64,000 bases of DNA from Streptococcus infantis (GTDB lineage: Bacteria; Bacillota; Bacilli; Lactobacillales; Streptococcaceae): positions 1 through 64,000 of the forward strand of contig NZ_JAHDAP010000002.1 of the NCBI RefSeq assembly GCF_018499575.1, in the 5' to 3' direction. Below the pieces are notes generated by a model. That model saw only the letters and a program-made list of their open reading frames with translations. It was not told the DNA's origin and did no database searches. The stretch's first letter is position 1, and each line of letters begins with the position of its first letter. The position numbers and the translations under genes are program-made. Shown here one piece after another: positions 61,850-64,000 of the stretch.

Positions 61850-63130
61850 ATGAAATTACAAAAACCAAAAGGAACGCAGGACATTTTACCTGCAGAGTCT
61901 GCCAAATGGCAGTACGTTGAAGGCTTTGCGCGTGAAATTTTTAAACGCTACAACTATGCAGAAGTACGTACCCCTATTTTTGAGCATTACGAAGTCATCA
62001 GTCGTTCCGTTGGGGACACAACTGATATCGTAACAAAGGAAATGTACGATTTTTACGACAAGGGCGACCGTCATATCACTCTACGTCCAGAAGGGACTGC
62101 GCCAGTTGTCCGTTCTTATGTGGAAAATAAACTCTTCGCACCAGAAGTTCAAAAACCAAGCAAGTTCTACTACATGGGCCCAATGTTCCGCTATGAGCGT
62201 CCACAAGCAGGTCGATTGCGCCAATTCCACCAGATTGGTGTGGAGTGCTTTGGCTCTAGTAATCCTGCTACCGATGTAGAAACAATTGCGATGGCAGCCC
62301 ACTTTTTGAAAGCAATCGGGATTCAAGGTGTCAAACTACACCTTAACACTCTTGGCAATCCTGAAAGCCGTGCGGCCTATCGTCAAGCCTTGATTGATTA
62401 CTTAACACCACTCAAAGATAGTTTGTCTAAGGATAGTCAGCGTCGTTTGGAGGAAAATCCTCTTCGTGTTTTGGACTCGAAGGAAAAAGAAGATAAGGTG
62501 GCAGTGGAGAATGCACCATCTATCTTAGATTACCTAGATGAAGAAAGCCAAGCTCACTTTGATGCTGTTCGTCAGATGTTGGAAAGCCTTGGAGTAGACT
62601 ATATCATCGATACCAATATGGTACGTGGTCTGGACTATTACAACCATACGATTTTTGAGTTTATCACCGAAATCGAGGGCAATGATTTGACAGTCTGTGC
62701 AGGTGGTCGCTACGATGGCTTAGTTGCCTACTTCGGTGGTCCTGAAACTGCTGGATTTGGTTTTGGACTTGGTGTCGAGCGCCTGCTTCTCATCCTTGAA
62801 AAGCAAGGTGTAGCTCTCCCTATCGAAAACGCTCTAGATGTCTATATTGCGGTTCTAGGGGAGGGAGCTAATCTCAAGGCCTTGGAATTGGTACAAGCTC
62901 TTCGTCAGCAAGGTTTCAAAGCAGAACGTGATTACCTCAACCGCAAGCTAAAAGCTCAATTTAAGTCAGCCGATGTCTTTGCGGCTAAAACTCTTATTAC
63001 TCTCGGAGAGAGCGAAGTCGAAAGCGGACAAGTGAAAGTTAAGAACAACCAAACTAGAGAAGAAGTAGAAGTTTCGCTTGATGCTATCAGTCAAAATTAC
63101 TCAGAAATCTTTAAAAAACTAGGCTTTTAA
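61850..63130 (+). CDS. hisS: Histidine-tRNA ligase
   Basis: This 426-aa class II synthetase starts [23 protein letters not shown]. Motif 2 lies in [26 protein letters not shown] (about residues 107-132). The histidine motifs are [13 protein letters not shown] near 260 and AGGRYDGL near 284, and motif 3 is [12 protein letters not shown] near 305. An anticodon-binding domain ends the protein. No T-box leader is present before the gene. GAAAGAGGA precedes the ATG. Confidence 0.96.
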   Translation: MKLQKPKGTQDILPAESAKWQYVEGFAREIFKRYNYAEVRTPIFEHYEVISRSVGDTTDIVTKEMYDFYDKGDRHITLRPEGTAPVVRSYVENKLFAPEVQKPSKFYYMGPMFRYERPQAGRLRQFHQIGVECFGSSNPATDVETIAMAAHFLKAIGIQGVKLHLNTLGNPESRAAYRQALIDYLTPLKDSLSKDSQRRLEENPLRVLDSKEKEDKVAVENAPSILDYLDEESQAHFDAVRQMLESLGVDYIIDTNMVRGLDYYNHTIFEFITEIEGNDLTVCAGGRYDGLVAYFGGPETAGFGFGLGVERLLLILEKQGVALPIENALDVYIAVLGEGANLKALELVQALRQQGFKAERDYLNRKLKAQFKSADVFAAKTLITLGESEVESGQVKVKNNQTREEVEVSLDAISQNYSEIFKKLGF

Positions 63131-63143
63131 TAGTTATATAATG

Positions 63144-63172
63144 AACCAGGAATTTATTCCTGGTTTTTTTAC
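63144..63172 (+). terminator. Terminator of hisS
   Basis: A perfect 9-bp stem AACCAGGAA (63144-63152) / TTCCTGGTT (63157-63165), loop TTTA, then five or more T. Confidence 0.94.
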
Positions 63173-63270
63173 TTTATATTAAAAAGACGACTATTGAGGT
63201 CTCTTTTTGTATAAAAGGATGAGAAAAACTGAACGTTTTTGGAAGGACAAGTGGAATATTATAAAATCAC

Positions 63271-63299
63271 TTGTAAACGAATTCAAAAAATGCTATGAT
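63271..63299 (+). promoter_or_regulatory. Promoter of the adhesin gene
   Basis: TTGTAA (63271-63276), 17 bases, TATGAT (63294-63299) with an extended TGC. Confidence 0.75.
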
Positions 63300-63327
63300 A
63301 TATTTGATTAATAAAAAGGAGTTAACC

Positions 63328-64000
63328 ATGAATCATTTTAAAAAGAACGCGATACGTATGTTTGCCTTTTTAGGTGTAATTGTGTTATCTTTGACAGTAC
63401 TGACGACAGTATTTGCAGCTAATGTTACAGACTATACAAATAAAACAACAATCACTGTTGATGGTCAACCACTGACAGATGAAACTCAAATCAGTACAGG
63501 TAAAGTTTTGGAAGCGACCAATACCATTTCTTTCCCTGACACTCAACAAATTAACGAAGGTGATGTACTGGTGCTTGACCTTCCTAAAGAGTTGGGCTTG
63601 ATTACTAAGCTAGAGTTTCCAATTACACATAGTAGTGGTGAAGTGATTGGAAATGCAGTGACAGATCCAAGTACTCAAAAAGTAACGATTACTTTTACAG
63701 ATTATTTCTCTAAGAATTACAAAGATAAGGTAATGTCTTTAAAATATTCTGTTCGTCCAAACGTAACGAACTTACCAGAAACAGGTAAATATACATTCCA
63801 ATTCGGGACAGAAAACTATACACTTAATTACAATAAAACAGATGGTGAAGCTGGTGACTATGAAATGAAATATGGTTACCAAGATTCAGAGAATCCTAAC
63901 CGAATCAAGTGGCGTGTTGTCTTGAATGCTGTTCAGGACAAATTGAACAACATGGTCATTAAAGATGATTTTAGTGATAGTGGGCAAGTCTTGGTGGAAA
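63328..64000 (+). CDS. Secreted adhesin with Ig-like adhesive domain, 5' part
   Basis: The frame is open to the window end (224 codons seen). A signal peptide spans 1-30 (KKNAIRMFAFLGVIVLSLTVLTTVFA). The mature part begins NVTDYTNKTTITVDG and continues with beta-strand patterns of MSCRAMM/Cna-type A domains (EGDVLVLDLPKEL, VTITFTDYFSKNYKD, RIKWRVVLNAVQDKLNNMVIKDDF). The usual continuation is a collagen- or fibrinogen-binding domain, CnaB repeats and an LPXTG anchor. That part lies outside, so anchor and ligand are inferred. AAAAAGGAG precedes the ATG. Confidence 0.8.
   Translation, partial: MNHFKKNAIRMFAFLGVIVLSLTVLTTVFAANVTDYTNKTTITVDGQPLTDETQISTGKVLEATNTISFPDTQQINEGDVLVLDLPKELGLITKLEFPITHSSGEVIGNAVTDPSTQKVTITFTDYFSKNYKDKVMSLKYSVRPNVTNLPETGKYTFQFGTENYTLNYNKTDGEAGDYEMKYGYQDSENPNRIKWRVVLNAVQDKLNNMVIKDDFSDSGQVLVE

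Overview
The window is chromosomal DNA of a Mitis-group Streptococcus. The evidence is AT-rich coding sequence, AAGGAG ribosome sites and extended -10 promoters. It also holds marker genes of this group: comW, comA/comB, strH, bgaC and a CiaR-dependent small RNA. Gene order largely follows the origin-proximal part of the pneumococcal chromosome as I remember it. However, comW, comA and comB are clearly divergent, and several genes are inserted or missing compared with that order. S. mitis, S. oralis or S. infantis therefore fit better than S. pneumoniae itself. This species call is inference from remembered homologues, not from a search.

Layout. 1-3900: end of an rRNA operon (5S), tRNA-Asn, comW, purA with an unusual leader, a csRNA, an accessory membrane protein and tadA. 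3900-11200: SRP RNA, dut, a phosphatase, radA (no standard start codon), an AIM24-like protein, carbonic anhydrase, prs, a CoA-binding protein and a YeiH-type exporter on the minus strand. 11300-17800: aminotransferase, recO, plsX, acpP, then comA and a markedly shortened comB. 17900-32800: the de novo purine cluster purC-L-F-M-N-H, purD-E-K, two small passengers, then purB. With purA and prs this covers PRPP to IMP to adenylosuccinate, the second product of purB being AMP. Candidate PurR boxes precede purC, purD and purA.

32850-44900 is a host-glycan module. It contains the wall-anchored hexosaminidase StrH, a GntR regulator, the beta-galactosidase BgaC, a mannose-family PTS (IIB, IIC, IID, IIA), an AgaS-type isomerase and GalM. 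Both strH and bgaC carry a CcpA cre site just after the predicted transcription start, so both probably answer to carbon catabolite repression. 44900-49700 holds housekeeping genes: rnjA and rpoY on the minus strand, then tsaB-rimI-tsaD for the tRNA t6A modification. 49700-59200 holds a lipoprotein with an apparently leaderless transcript, azlC/azlD, an amino-acid binding lipoprotein, an inserted LPXTG protein with a CAP domain, and the methionine uptake operon metQ-M20 peptidase-metN-metI under a perfect MET-box. 59200-64000 holds an odd double-terminator spacer, an ECF S component, a frameshifted rgg remnant, an MFS exporter, hisS, and the start of a secreted adhesin cut by the window edge.

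I found no CRISPR array, insertion sequence with a transposase, prophage or obvious new defence system. The least expected observations are the 16-codon reading frame that runs into purA through an ATGA overlap, the csRNA after purA, the shortened ComB, radA with an ATA or ATT start, the structured purD-purE spacer, and the repeated-hairpin spacer after metI.
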